A stretch of 64,000 bases of DNA. It comes from JAXMAR01 sp046350295 (GTDB lineage: Bacteria > Planctomycetota > Planctomycetia > Gemmatales > Gemmataceae). Every line of letters begins with the position of its first letter. Position 1 is the stretch's first letter. Shown piece by piece: positions 42,136 through 51,458 of this stretch. A program made the position numbers and the translations under genes. Location of the stretch: NCBI GenBank assembly GCA_046350295.1, contig JAXMAR010000042.1, positions 5,114-69,113 of the forward strand. Direction: 5' to 3'. Under the pieces are notes generated by a model that saw only the letters and a list, made by a program, of their open reading frames with translations, had not been told where the DNA came from and searched no databases.

Positions 42136-43611
42136 TCATCCCTGCTGCTGAGACTGCAGCTCCGGCAGGTGGCGCGAGGAGCGCTCGGTGTCGCGTTGCA
42201 GAAACGCCGCGCCCCAGAGCCACAGCAGGCCGCCCAGCAACACGGTAACGGAGACGAACTGGAAGGCCAGGTCGTAGCGGTTGTTCTTGCCGATAATCGC
42301 TCCCATGACGATCGGCGAGATCGCGTCGCCGAACAGGTGGATGATGAGGATGTTGAACGCAAAGGCCCGCGCCCGCAGCAACGGGTGGGTGACGTTGGCG
42401 ATGATCGTGTTGGTTGGCCCGGTGTTGAAGAACAGGCAGAAGACGAACGTCCCCATCGGTACCCACGCCAGGGGAAAGTCATCGCGAGCATAAACCAGCC
42501 ACAAAAGCGCGGGGAACGCCACGCACATCGCTACGCCGGAGACCAGGAAGTAAGAGCCGGAATACCGCTTCCGCAAGAGATCGCCGGCCACGCCGCCCAG
42601 GATGGTCGCGAGCAGCCCAAGCAAGGCCGTCATCACGCCGAAGAAGAACACCGGGTCCAACCCGAACACGGCGGGGACCGGCGCCGCCGACACGCCGCGG
42701 TACGTTGGGTCGGCCAGGAAGCCCGGCGCCCAGAACGCCAGGCCGCCGATGGCGAAGCACATGAAGGTCATCCCCGCCGTATTCAGCAAGTACGACGGCG
42801 TCTTTAGCAAGAACCAGTAGTCTGACCATTGCGCGTTGCGCTTCGTGGTCGTAACGAGGTCCGTCTGGCCGCGCGGCGGTTCGGGTACGAACAGGCACCA
42901 CACGCTGAGCGCCAGCCCAGGCGGCACGACCAGGTAAAACGCCCAAGGCCAGCTAAGGTTCAGGTTGTTGACCACGACCGAGCCCAGCGCGTAGCCCAAC
43001 GCTCCGCCGAAGGGGATGGCGGCGTAAAACCAAGCGAGTACCTGCCCGCGCTTGCTGACGGGAAACAGGTCCGAGATGATGTCGGGCGCCACTGGACCGT
43101 AGACGGCCTCACCGAGGCCGACCAGGCAGCGCGTCAGCAACATCACCAGGTACGCCGTCGGCATGGCGAAGCCGAGCAGGACCAACATGCCGCCGCCAAG
43201 CTTATCGCCGAGCAAGGGCGCCAGGCCCGACGCCCCCGAGGCCAGCGTCCAGACACCGACGCCGATGGCGATCAGCCACCAGCGCCGCATGCGCGTAGCC
43301 AGGGCGCCGAACAGCGGCGCCGTCAGCATGTAGGTGGCCAGGAAGGCGAAGGACAATACGGCGGTGAGCGTCTTGGCGTCGGCTGGTTCCTTGCCGTCGG
43401 GGCCGGGCGGAAAGAACTCGGCGCGGACATGCGGCTCGACAGCGGCGAGCACCTGGCGGTCGATGTAGTTGAACAGGTTAATAAGCACCAGCAAGAGCAG
43501 CGCGTGCGTGGCGCCGCGCACGACGGCGGCCTGGCGCACGGGGGGCGGCACGGTGCAACGCGCCATGGAGATCCCGGAGGCGGGAGCGTCCGGGGTCGGG
43601 GTATCGGACAT
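42136..43611 (-). CDS. Major facilitator superfamily transporter
   Basis: 491 aa, about 12 membrane segments. The A-motif-like loop GALATRMRRWW and helix NLFNYIDRQVLAAV after the first segment are of the Spinster-type/OPA-like branch (the 'NYIDR' motif). The start ATG 43611 follows GAGGAACGCC; the upstream frame to 43692 is dropped. The substrate is not inferable. The two soluble loops are short. It is on the same strand as UdgX and the short hypothetical gene upstream. Confidence 0.88.
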   Translation of the reverse strand: MSDTPTPDAPASGISMARCTVPPPVRQAAVVRGATHALLLLVLINLFNYIDRQVLAAVEPHVRAEFFPPGPDGKEPADAKTLTAVLSFAFLATYMLTAPLFGALATRMRRWWLIAIGVGVWTLASGASGLAPLLGDKLGGGMLVLLGFAMPTAYLVMLLTRCLVGLGEAVYGPVAPDIISDLFPVSKRGQVLAWFYAAIPFGGALGYALGSVVVNNLNLSWPWAFYLVVPPGLALSVWCLFVPEPPRGQTDLVTTTKRNAQWSDYWFLLKTPSYLLNTAGMTFMCFAIGGLAFWAPGFLADPTYRGVSAAPVPAVFGLDPVFFFGVMTALLGLLATILGGVAGDLLRKRYSGSYFLVSGVAMCVAFPALLWLVYARDDFPLAWVPMGTFVFCLFFNTGPTNTIIANVTHPLLRARAFAFNILIIHLFGDAISPIVMGAIIGKNNRYDLAFQFVSVTVLLGGLLWLWGAAFLQRDTERSSRHLPELQSQQQG

Positions 43612-43688
43612 CGGCGTTCCTCGTGCGGAGCAGATTACGCAGCGAAGGTTATCAGGATCGCCGCAGCGGTCAAGCGATCTTGCGTTGG

Positions 43689-44063
43689 TCACCCCTCATC
43701 GGCTGCAGCCTCGCGAAACCGGATCGGCTTGCCGCTCGGCTCCTCTTCCGTCAACGGCAGCGGCTCCTCGGCCACGTTTTCGTCATCCTCGATGCGATGC
43801 CATTGCAGCGGCTTGCCGTCCTCACGCACGACGCGGAAAGAGCCATCGGGCAACTCCTGGAAGATGCAAGGCACGCCGATGACGCTGTCCGTCGGAAATT
43901 CCAGGATCCGCTCCCTGGCTCGTTCATAGGAGGAATAGCGTTCCGTCACCTTCCCCTGCGTCGTCGTCAGCTCGATGATGAACGGCCGGACACGGCGGCG
44001 CGGCTCAACGACCTCCGGCGCCGGCTCGGCAATCGGCTCCAGCTTACGCTTGCGTTTTTTCAT
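43689..44063 (-). CDS. Hypothetical 124-aa protein
   Basis: Basic start (MKKRKRKLEP), Pro/Glu-rich linker, then a compact domain (IIELTTTQGKVTERYSSYERARERIL, cut at this point; FRVVREDGKPLQWHRIEDDEN). No recognised family. It lies 18 bp downstream of UdgX on the same strand, so the two are probably co-transcribed. The acidic tail could be disordered. Confidence 0.65.
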   Translation of the reverse strand: MKKRKRKLEPIAEPAPEVVEPRRRVRPFIIELTTTQGKVTERYSSYERARERILEFPTDSVIGVPCIFQELPDGSFRVVREDGKPLQWHRIEDDENVAEEPLPLTEEEPSGKPIRFREAAADEG

Positions 44064-44081
44064 GGCTTTTCACCGAAGGCT

Positions 44082-44702
44082 CTACGCGCGCTCCAACTCG
44101 CGCGCCGCCAACCGCAGATCGTCAACGAACTGGCGGCGCCTCTGCGCTCGCGACGCCGAATCCGGCGCCCGCAGGATCGCCGAGGGATGCCAGGTCGCCA
44201 GCGTCCACACGGACCACTCGCTCGCGATCACGACGCCGCGCTGCCTGCTGATGCGGAACGTCTTCCCCAGAATAGCCTGCGCCGCCGTCGCCCCCAGACA
44301 CACGATCGAGCGCGGCTGAATCACCTCGAACTCCGCCTCCAGCCACGGCCGGCACGCCGCGATCTCGCGCGACGACGGCTTCTTGTGCAGCCGCCGCTTG
44401 CCGCTCGGCTCCCACTTGAAGTGCTTGACCGCGTTGGTGACATAAACCTCGCGCCGCGGCACACGCGCCTCTTCCAAACATTCATCGAGCAGCCGCCCGG
44501 CCGGGCCGACGAACGGATGCCCCTCGATGTCCTCCCGGTCGCCGGGGACTTCGCCGATCAGCACCATGCGGGCATGGGCTGAGCCCTCGCCGAAGACGGC
44601 TTGCGTGGCGTTCTTGTAGAGATCGCATCCCTGGCATCGCTGCACGGCGGCGGTGAGGGCGGGGAGAGTGTGTTTTGGCGGGAGGAATTCGGAGGCGGAC
44701 AT
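44082..44702 (-). CDS. UdgX-type uracil-DNA glycosylase
   Basis: 206 aa. Family 4-like fold: CQGCDLYKNATQAVFGEG, GEVPGDREDIEGHPFVGPAGRLL (catalytic loop GExPGxxE), and ATWHPSAILR near the end. The KRRLHKKPSSREI stretch matches the KRRIH loop of UdgX, whose His forms a covalent bond to the uracil site and is diagnostic of this branch. Two Cys near the start (CQGC) and CLGATAAQAI with another Cys fit the 4Fe-4S cluster. ATG 44702 follows GGAG, and the long upstream frame is rejected. It may have a role in DNA repair or defence against uracil-containing DNA. Confidence 0.88.
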   Translation of the reverse strand: MSASEFLPPKHTLPALTAAVQRCQGCDLYKNATQAVFGEGSAHARMVLIGEVPGDREDIEGHPFVGPAGRLLDECLEEARVPRREVYVTNAVKHFKWEPSGKRRLHKKPSSREIAACRPWLEAEFEVIQPRSIVCLGATAAQAILGKTFRISRQRGVVIASEWSVWTLATWHPSAILRAPDSASRAQRRRQFVDDLRLAARELERA

Positions 44703-44886
44703 GGCGCCACTCCACGGCGAGCCGGGCGGGTAAGCCCCCGGAGGTTGTGTCGGTGATATTGTATCTCTCTCGGTCAAGGAGTATTTCGTCCGTTCAACCT
44801 TCAACCGAGTTGACTTTCCTCGCGTCAAAGGAACGGGTAGAATCACACAGAACAAAGAAGATGCCTCTGGATGCGCGAGAATCGCG

Positions 44887-45216
44887 ATGGACCTGCCTGT
44901 CATCATCGAACCCCTTCCCGAACAGCGCGGTTATGCCGCGTATCTTGGAGCTCCCTTCAACGTCTCGGCAGAAGGCGAGACTCCAGAACAAGCGTACCAT
45001 CGGATCACCTCGCTGCTGCAGCATCGGCTGAAGCAGGGGTTGGACGTTCGCACGATTCACCTGCCTGTCGAGCCAAGGCACGGCGCCGAACCCGGTTGGC
45101 TGGTCGATGACGAGCTGACCCGAGAATGGTTAACCCATGTCGAGAAGTTTCGGAAGGAATGTGATGCGGCCGACTCGCATCGATTGCTCGGTGAGAACGG
45201 GGAGCCAACCACGTGA
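44887..45216 (+). CDS. Probable antitoxin-like protein upstream of a PIN toxin
   Basis: 109 aa. N-terminal PVIIEPLPEQRGYAAYLGAPFNVSAEGETPEQAYHRI resembles a HicB-type partly folded alpha/beta domain; no DNA-binding helix is certain. Its stop overlaps the next start by four bases (ATGA-type, 45213-45216), the usual toxin-antitoxin coupling. The neighbour is a PIN-domain protein, so it is most likely the antitoxin of that pair. Confidence 0.6.
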   Translation: MDLPVIIEPLPEQRGYAAYLGAPFNVSAEGETPEQAYHRITSLLQHRLKQGLDVRTIHLPVEPRHGAEPGWLVDDELTREWLTHVEKFRKECDAADSHRLLGENGEPTT

Positions 45217-45632
45217 GTCGGTTCCTTCTGGATACGGACCACCTCACCTTGTACCAGATGGGCCATCCTCGGGTGGTGAAGCAAGTCGCCACGCATCTGA
45301 CCGATGAGCTGGCGATCGCTGTCATCACAGCGGAAGAGCAACTGACCGGATGGCAAAGCGCCCTCCGGTTGGCGAGAGACGATTTCCGCCGTGCGCAGGT
45401 CTACGGACGCATGGCTTTGGCCCTCGAGTCCCTGGCAGGCTGGAAGGTGTTCCCGTTCTCGCTCGCGGCAATGAACCGGCATGCGTCTCTCGTCCGTCAA
45501 CGGCTCAACGTCGCGAGCAATGACTTAAAGATTGCTGCAACCGCCCTCGAAGAAAACGCCATCGTTGTAACTCGCAACCGGCGCGATTTTTCTCGCGTTC
45601 CGACTTTGATTCTGGACGACTGGTCGCAATGA
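45213..45632 (+). CDS. VapC-like PIN-domain ribonuclease (toxin)
   Basis: 139 aa. PIN-fold acidic residues: FLLDTDHLTLY (Asp), ITAEEQLTGW (Glu), NDLKIAATAL (Asp), VVTRNRRDFSRVP (Asp). These four metal-binding positions match VapC toxins, which cut tRNA or rRNA. Coupled to the preceding antitoxin-like gene by an overlapping stop/start. Full-length for the family. Confidence 0.88.
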   Translation: MSRFLLDTDHLTLYQMGHPRVVKQVATHLTDELAIAVITAEEQLTGWQSALRLARDDFRRAQVYGRMALALESLAGWKVFPFSLAAMNRHASLVRQRLNVASNDLKIAATALEENAIVVTRNRRDFSRVPTLILDDWSQ

Positions 45633-45642
45633 GCTCGTTGGC

Positions 45643-45839
45643 TTGCATGGCGCCAACCGCGGGAAACTCCGACGGAAGCGCCGCGTCGAGGTGGGAAAGG
45701 GAGCTGTTCTTGTCGAGACGTACCGCCGTATTGTCGTCGATGGACACGTTCCGGAAGCCACGTTCGCGCTGCCGAAGAGTAGCAGGCCAGAAAAACGGGC
45801 TCCGCAAGGAGCCCGTTTCAAATCGCGGCCAAACCAACG
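45643..45839 (+). other. Short intergenic stretch with coding-like remnant
   Basis: Between vapC and the DUF1552 gene. In one + frame (TTG at 45643) a ~50-residue segment reads LHGANRGKLRRKRRVEVGKG then AVLVETYRRIVVDGHVPEA, which looks like protein, but has no good start site and runs into the hairpin at 45793. It may be a gene remnant. I could not assign it. Confidence 0.3.
45793..45818 (-). terminator. Terminator hairpin for the DUF1552 gene
   Basis: 11-bp perfect stem (AAACGGGCTCC / GGAGCCCGTTT) with a GCAA loop at 45804-45807. On the minus strand it is followed by a T-run (TTTTTCTGG), so it terminates the DUF1552 transcript that stops at 45840. It may also end the + strand toxin transcript. 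Confidence 0.85.
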
Positions 45840-47189
45840 TCAAACCGTGAGTTGCCCGAGTCGCCCCGTGCTGTCCCCGAACCTTGGCGCCTCGACGCCC
45901 ATGCGGTCCAGCATGCACAGGAAGAGGTTGCAGAGCGGCGTATTCCGCGAGTAGCGGACGTGCCGGCCCGTGCTGATCGTGCCGCCCCCCTTGCCGACGA
46001 GGAGGATGGGGAGCTCGTCGTGGTTATGGCGGTTGCCGTCGCCGTTGCCCGAGCCGTACATGAGCATGCAGTTGTCGAGCAGATTACCGTCGCCTTCGCG
46101 GGTGTCCTTGAGTTTCCGAATGAGGTAGGCGAACTGCTCGATGTGAAAGCGATTGATCTGGGCGATCTTCTCGAGCTTGGCCCGGTCGTTCTGGTGATGC
46201 GACAGGTCGTGGTGCCCGTCGGAGACGCTGATCTCGCGGTAGGAGCGGTTGCTCCCCTCGTTGGCGAAGACGAAGGTGCTGATGCGCGTCACGTCCGTCT
46301 GGAAGGCAAGGACCAAAAGATCGGCCATCAGCCGCAGGTGATCGCGGAAGCTGGTGGGCACGCCGGAGGGGCGGACGGCGCCGGCGGGAGCGGACGGGGC
46401 GGGCGCATCGCTGGCGTGAACGCGGCGCTCGATGTCGCGGATCGAGGTCATGTACTCGTCGAGGCGGCGCAGGTCCGCGGCCCCGAGGCGGCTCGTCAAG
46501 GCGGCGGCGTCTTCGCGCACGAAGTCGAGGATGCTCTGGTTGAAGTGGGCTCGCATCTCGCCGGCTCGCCCGGCTTCATCGCGCGAGGGGCCGCCGAAGA
46601 GGCGATCGAACACCGCCCGCGGATTGGTCTCCTTGGGTTGCGGCGTCGCCTCGCTCCGCCAGGAGAGGTTGTTCGAATAGGCGCAGCTATAACCGGAATC
46701 GCAGTTGCCCGCCTGCCGGCCCCCTTCGCAGCCGATTTCGAGGGAGGCGAAGCGCGTGGCCGAGCCGACACGGGTCGCGGCCAGTTGATCGACGGAGATA
46801 CCGGCCCGGATGTCGGCGCCGGCGGTCTTGCGCGGCTGGCAGCCGGTGAGGAAGGCGGACATGGCGCGGGCATGGTCACCGGGCCCGTCGCCGTTCGCGC
46901 GAGCCTTGTCGACGGTCAGCCCGGACAGAACGAGCATATCGCTCTTGAACGGCTCCAAGGGCGCCAACGTGCTCGGTAGCGTGAACTCGCTGCCTGTGGC
47001 GCTGGGGGTCCACTGGGGCACATTCACGCCGTTCGGCACATAGAAGAACGCCATGCGGCGCGGCAGCGTGCGGGCCGCTGCGCCGGGCGTGGCGAGCGCC
47101 GTGTGCGGCAGCATCGCCTCCAGGAACGGCAACGCGACCGAGACGCCGAGCCCTTTGAGCAGTGTGCGACGAGAGATTGAGCGAATCAT
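45840..47189 (-). CDS. DUF1552 secreted protein with Tat-like signal
   Basis: 449 aa. Starts MIRSISRRTLLKGLGVSVAL: twin-arginine-type signal (SRRTLLKG) followed by a hydrophobic helix, so export by Tat is probable. The domain of DUF1552 (PF07586) follows: FFYVPNGVNVPQW, DMLVLSGLTVDKA, GDHARAMSAFLTG. C-terminal part NRSYREISVSDGHHDLSHH carries the conserved His cluster, likely metal-binding. Planctomycetes have many such proteins paired with DUF1592 cytochrome proteins. Its ATG overlaps the stop of the upstream DUF1592 gene (ATGA), so the pair is translationally coupled. Enzymatic role is unknown. Confidence 0.88.
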   Translation of the reverse strand: MIRSISRRTLLKGLGVSVALPFLEAMLPHTALATPGAAARTLPRRMAFFYVPNGVNVPQWTPSATGSEFTLPSTLAPLEPFKSDMLVLSGLTVDKARANGDGPGDHARAMSAFLTGCQPRKTAGADIRAGISVDQLAATRVGSATRFASLEIGCEGGRQAGNCDSGYSCAYSNNLSWRSEATPQPKETNPRAVFDRLFGGPSRDEAGRAGEMRAHFNQSILDFVREDAAALTSRLGAADLRRLDEYMTSIRDIERRVHASDAPAPSAPAGAVRPSGVPTSFRDHLRLMADLLVLAFQTDVTRISTFVFANEGSNRSYREISVSDGHHDLSHHQNDRAKLEKIAQINRFHIEQFAYLIRKLKDTREGDGNLLDNCMLMYGSGNGDGNRHNHDELPILLVGKGGGTISTGRHVRYSRNTPLCNLFLCMLDRMGVEAPRFGDSTGRLGQLTV

Positions 47190-49075
47190 TTGCTTGCGGC
47201 CCCCTTGCCCCTCCGGTACTGGAAGGGTTCGCTTTTGATGACTGCCAAAACCATAGCCGACATTCGATTGCCGTCGCGCGCAACAGCTGCGCAGATGTCC
47301 TCGACGGCGCACTTATCATAATACTCCAAACCCCGGCCCAACGCATAGGTTAAAAGTTTTTCGCTCAAGCAGCGGCGGAAATCGGGCAGCCGCTCCAGCA
47401 GAATCGGCCGCAGCTCCTTCGGACCTTTGAACTTTTGCCCGCTCGGCAGCTCGCCGGCGGTATCGATGTCGAATTTGCCGTCTTTGTCGCGCCATTTGCC
47501 GATGGCGTCGTAATTCTCGAACGCGAACCCTAGAGGATCCATGCGCTGGTGGCAGGTGGCGCAGGAGGGGTTGCGGCGGTGCTGCTCCATGCGCTGCCGC
47601 AGCGTGCCGCGCAGCTCGGCCTTGTCCTCGGGCAGCTCACCGGCGTCTGGAACGGGAGGCGGCGGCGGGGCGTTGAAGACGTTCTCGAGGATCCACTTGC
47701 CGCGTTTCACCGGCGAAGTGCGCGTCGGGTTGGACGTCAGCGTGAGGATGCTCGCCTGCGTCAGGATGCCGCCGCGTTTCTTCGGATCGACCGTCACCTT
47801 TCTGAAAGTCGTGCCGGTGACGCCGGAGATGCCGTAGTGCCGCGCGAGCGTCTCATCGACGAAGGTGAAATCGGCGTCGATGAAGTCGGCGATGCTGCGG
47901 TCCTCTTTCACGATGGCGTCGAAGAAGCGGAACGTCTCCTCGATCATCGACAGCCGCAGTCCCTCGGTGAAAGCAGGAAAGAGCTTCGGATCGGGCTGCG
48001 CGTCGCGCAGCATGCGCAGGTTGAGCCACTGGCCGGCGAAGTTCTCGGTCAGCGCCCGGCTCTTACCGTCCTTGAGCATGCGCTTCACCTGCTTTTCGAG
48101 GACCGAGTTCAGCTCGCGCTTCTCCGCCAGGTTGAACAACTCCTCGTCCGGCATGCTGCTCCAGAGGAAGTACGACAGTCGGCTCGCCAGCTCGTAGTCG
48201 CTGATCGGATATGCGGTCTTGATCAATCCCGGGGTCCCCGCCTCCGGCGGCGTTCGATCCTGTTCCACCCGGAAAATAAAATGCGGCGACATCAGCGCAG
48301 CCTGCACGGCAAGCTGAATACCGCGCTCGTAGGTCTGTCCGCTTCGCTCCGCCAGGTCGACGAACTTCATGAGCTTTTCGACCTCGGCGTCCGTCACCGG
48401 GCGGCGGTAGGCCCGCCTGGCAAAGGTCGAAAGAATCAGGCGCGTACGCTCCGCTTTGCCGCCCTTTTTGGGCGCGGCGAGCATCAACCTCGCCTTGAGC
48501 TTGTTATCGGCGAAGGTCAACTGCGCCGCACGTTCGGCAGCGGCGAGATACTTCTCCAGCAGCAACGGCGACAAGGTGAGCACGTCGCCGATGTTGTCGA
48601 AGCCGTAGCCGACGTCGTCCGACGGAAAGCCCTCCGCCAGCTTTTCCTCGACGCCGAGCAGATCGCGAATCGTGTTGTTGTACTCGGACTTGTTGAGCCG
48701 CCGCAGCGTCACCCGGCCCGGGTCGCGGCCCGCCTTGCAATCGACGGCGAGCACGTCCCGATCGATGAACGTGTTGAGGATATCGTACTGGTCGAGCGTC
48801 GGCTTGGGCCGCCCCGAAGGCGGCATCTCGCCCGTGCGCAGCTGATGCGCCGCCTTCTCCCAGAGCTTCTTGTCTTTCGCCGCCGCCGCGAGGTCGGCGA
48901 AATCAAGGTTCGCTCCCGCCTTCGCCTTCGGGCCGCTATGACATTTCAAGCAGTACGTCGTCAGGATGGGCCGCACATCCTTGACGAAGTCGATCTTCGC
49001 AGGCGGCTCCGCGCCGGCGCTTGAGGCGAGTACGAGACAGACGCCGGCGACGAAAGGAAGCGGTCGAAGGGACAT
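47186..49075 (-). CDS. DUF1592-type cytochrome-c-domain protein (PSD1-like)
   Basis: 629 aa with a signal peptide (PFVAGVCLVLASSAGAEP). An N-terminal c-type haem site is CLKCH at residue ~45; the second is CATCH near residue 525. Between them run DUF1587 (VTLRRLNKSEYNNTIRDLLGV), DUF1592 (PVTDAEVEKLMKFV..., LRMLRDAQPDP...) and DUF1588 (ILTLTSNPTRTSPVKRGKWILENV), with a DUF1585 tail. This order is typical of Planctomycetes. It is probably an exported redox protein working with the overlapping DUF1552 protein. ATG 49075 starts the signal peptide; the frame extends to 49108 without support. Confidence 0.9.
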   Translation of the reverse strand: MSLRPLPFVAGVCLVLASSAGAEPPAKIDFVKDVRPILTTYCLKCHSGPKAKAGANLDFADLAAAAKDKKLWEKAAHQLRTGEMPPSGRPKPTLDQYDILNTFIDRDVLAVDCKAGRDPGRVTLRRLNKSEYNNTIRDLLGVEEKLAEGFPSDDVGYGFDNIGDVLTLSPLLLEKYLAAAERAAQLTFADNKLKARLMLAAPKKGGKAERTRLILSTFARRAYRRPVTDAEVEKLMKFVDLAERSGQTYERGIQLAVQAALMSPHFIFRVEQDRTPPEAGTPGLIKTAYPISDYELASRLSYFLWSSMPDEELFNLAEKRELNSVLEKQVKRMLKDGKSRALTENFAGQWLNLRMLRDAQPDPKLFPAFTEGLRLSMIEETFRFFDAIVKEDRSIADFIDADFTFVDETLARHYGISGVTGTTFRKVTVDPKKRGGILTQASILTLTSNPTRTSPVKRGKWILENVFNAPPPPPVPDAGELPEDKAELRGTLRQRMEQHRRNPSCATCHQRMDPLGFAFENYDAIGKWRDKDGKFDIDTAGELPSGQKFKGPKELRPILLERLPDFRRCLSEKLLTYALGRGLEYYDKCAVEDICAAVARDGNRMSAMVLAVIKSEPFQYRRGKGAASK

Positions 49076-49329
49076 ACGGCGCCCCGTGTGAACGCGTCGA
49101 ACGATCAAGGATAGCTACTCCGAGAAACCGCGGTGGGAGAGACTTCGCAAAACGCGACATCCAGGCAGGCATTAAAGATTATACCCCGCCCAGGGCAAAA
49201 AGTAACGGAATAAGCTTGAAAAGCACACGCCGATTCGCTTTGCTCAGACTAACTCCACGCAGCGCTTCGCCATGCAATCCCTAGATCGCGCCACCGGCGC
49301 TCGTCCGATTCGCTAACCACGAAAGCATT

Positions 49330-51354
49330 ATGAGCATCGAAACCGCCACCGCCCCTACCCCCGACGTCCTGGATATCCTCGGCAAAGCCGAGATCTTCCG
49401 CTCCCTGCGTCGGGAAGACCTGCACGAGATCGCCTGTATCGCCCGGAAGCGCCGCTATCAGGACAAGGAGAACGTCGTCACCATGGGAGACGCGGGCGAG
49501 GAGATGTTCTTCGTCCAGAGCGGCGCCTTCGAGGTCTTTCAGGTCAACCAGAAGCTCGGCGTCGAGCGCCAGCTGGCGCGCCTCCAGCCCGGTCAATACT
49601 TCGGCGAAATCTCCCTTTTGTCGGGCGGCAAGCGCACCGCCTCCGTCCGCGCCGACGGCGTCTCGGACGTCCTTGTCCTCACCAAGGCCAACCTGACCGA
49701 GCTGCTCCAGCGCGCGCCCGTTCTTGCCCGGGGCCTTCTCGAAGGCCTCGCCCGCTACGTCGAGAACCATGCCCAGGGCAGCGCCGCCATACCCTTCGCG
49801 CGCCTCGAAGAGTATCCCGGCGCCCGCGATATCTTCACGCTCCTCCCCGTCCGCATCTCCCTCTACTGCCAGGCCCTGGTCGTCGCCAAGGACGGCCGCA
49901 ACGTCACGGTCGCCATGGTCAACCCGTACGACGAGAAGACGCGGCAGTTCGTGATGAACGTGCTGCGCGAGAACCACGTCTCCGTCGTCGCCATTGCCGA
50001 GGACGACTTCGAGCGCTTCCGCGACAAGTACCTCCTCAACTACACCGGCGTCAAGCCCATGGAAGACACGGAGACGCCGGTCGGCTACATCAGCCCGTCG
50101 AGCAACCGACCCACGCCGCTGGGCGGCGGCGGCGCGGGCGATTATCTCGCCAAGATTTTTCGCCAGGCCGCTCACTTCGGCGCCAGCGACGTCCATATCC
50201 ACTGGAACGAACAAGCCGGCGTCGCCGAGCCTCTCGTGCGCATCCGCCTCGACGGCCAGCTCGCTCCCTTCCAGGAGTTCCTCGACCGCGAGCACCACGC
50301 CGCCCTCATGTCCCGCATCAAGATCATGGCCGATCTGGACATCACCGAGCGCCGCCTGTCGCAAGACGGCCGCTTCGTCCTCAACGTCGGCCCCAAGCAC
50401 ATCGAGGTCCGCGTGTCCTACATGCCCTGCAAGGGGGGCGAGAAGCTCGTGCTCCGACTCCTCGACCCACAGCAGCGCAAGCTCGACCTGAGCAACCTCG
50501 TCGTCGAGCCGACCCTCGCCGCCATCGTCAAGGAGGTCTTCCTCAGTCCGCACGGCCTCATCCTGGTCACCGGGCCCACCGGTTCCGGCAAGACCACCAC
50601 GCTCAACGCCGGCCTCGAGGAAATCTGGAAGAACACACGGGCCGTGAACATTGTCACCATCGAGGAGCCGGTCGAGTACCACCTGCCGTATGCGACGCAG
50701 ATCAACGTCAACCGCGCCATCGGTATGGACTTCGCCCAAGTGTTGCGCACCGTCCTGCGGCAGGACCCCAACGTCATTCTCGTCGGCGAGATTCGCGACG
50801 AGGAATCCGCCCGAGTCGCCCTCGACGCCGCCACCACCGGCCACCTGGTCCTCAGTTCCCTTCACACGCACTTCGCCCTCGAAACCCTCGTCCGCCTCAA
50901 GAACCTCAAGATCGAGCCCTATCTCCTGGGAGACGCTCTCCGGGCCATCATCAGCCAGAAGCTGGTCCGACGCGTCTGCCGCGCCTGCGCCGAGCCGATC
51001 GGCGGGGACGAGAAGGTCGTCGAGCGCCTGCATGACATTAAGGTTCTGGAGAAGGGGGACAACTTCCCACTCTTGCGCGGCCGGGGCTGCGAGGTCTGCC
51101 GCAACGAAGGGGACCTGGGCCGCGTCGCCGTCTACGAGATGCTGATCATCAAGGACTACCTGCGCGAGATGATCGAACGGGAGGCGCCGGTGACGGTGAT
51201 CAGCTCCGTCCTATCGCCCGCCGATTTCATCTCGATGAAGCGCTACGCCCGCTATCTGTTGCAGGAGGGACTGGTCTCGCCCGACGCCGTCGCCCGCATC
51301 TTCCCGCCCCCCTTGAAGACGGGCGCCGCGGAAGAGGAAGAGGCGGCGGCATGA
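49330..51354 (+). CDS. GspE-family ATPase with N-terminal cyclic-nucleotide-binding domain
   Basis: 674 aa. Residues ~15-130 form a cNMP-binding domain: AEIFRSLRREDLHEIACIA, MFFVQSGAFEVFQVN, the phosphate-binding cassette YFGEISLLSGGKRTASVRA (GEISLL...RTASV). A GspE N-terminal-type segment (~150-250) follows, then the T2SS ATPase with Walker A VTGPTGSGKTTTLN (~residue 420), VTIEEPVEYHLP, Walker B ILVGEIRDEESAR, His box SSLHTHFALE and Cys pairs CRAC and CEVC. The cyclic nucleotide site suggests control of secretion or pilus assembly by cAMP/cGMP or a related ligand. Distinct from the gspE at the window start. Confidence 0.9.
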   Translation: MSIETATAPTPDVLDILGKAEIFRSLRREDLHEIACIARKRRYQDKENVVTMGDAGEEMFFVQSGAFEVFQVNQKLGVERQLARLQPGQYFGEISLLSGGKRTASVRADGVSDVLVLTKANLTELLQRAPVLARGLLEGLARYVENHAQGSAAIPFARLEEYPGARDIFTLLPVRISLYCQALVVAKDGRNVTVAMVNPYDEKTRQFVMNVLRENHVSVVAIAEDDFERFRDKYLLNYTGVKPMEDTETPVGYISPSSNRPTPLGGGGAGDYLAKIFRQAAHFGASDVHIHWNEQAGVAEPLVRIRLDGQLAPFQEFLDREHHAALMSRIKIMADLDITERRLSQDGRFVLNVGPKHIEVRVSYMPCKGGEKLVLRLLDPQQRKLDLSNLVVEPTLAAIVKEVFLSPHGLILVTGPTGSGKTTTLNAGLEEIWKNTRAVNIVTIEEPVEYHLPYATQINVNRAIGMDFAQVLRTVLRQDPNVILVGEIRDEESARVALDAATTGHLVLSSLHTHFALETLVRLKNLKIEPYLLGDALRAIISQKLVRRVCRACAEPIGGDEKVVERLHDIKVLEKGDNFPLLRGRGCEVCRNEGDLGRVAVYEMLIIKDYLREMIEREAPVTVISSVLSPADFISMKRYARYLLQEGLVSPDAVARIFPPPLKTGAAEEEEAAA

Positions 51355-51458
51355 CTCTGCACCCCAGACAAGGAGCGTGCCGTCAGGTCCATCTCAAGGG
51401 GATAGCACCCTATAATCGAATGCGTCCCGTGGGCCTTCGCCTCCAGGGGAGAAACATC

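Noticed and set aside
49249..51033. 594-aa minus-strand frame over the cNMP-GspE gene
   Set aside because: Antisense shadow of an intact ATPase gene; no recognisable domain.
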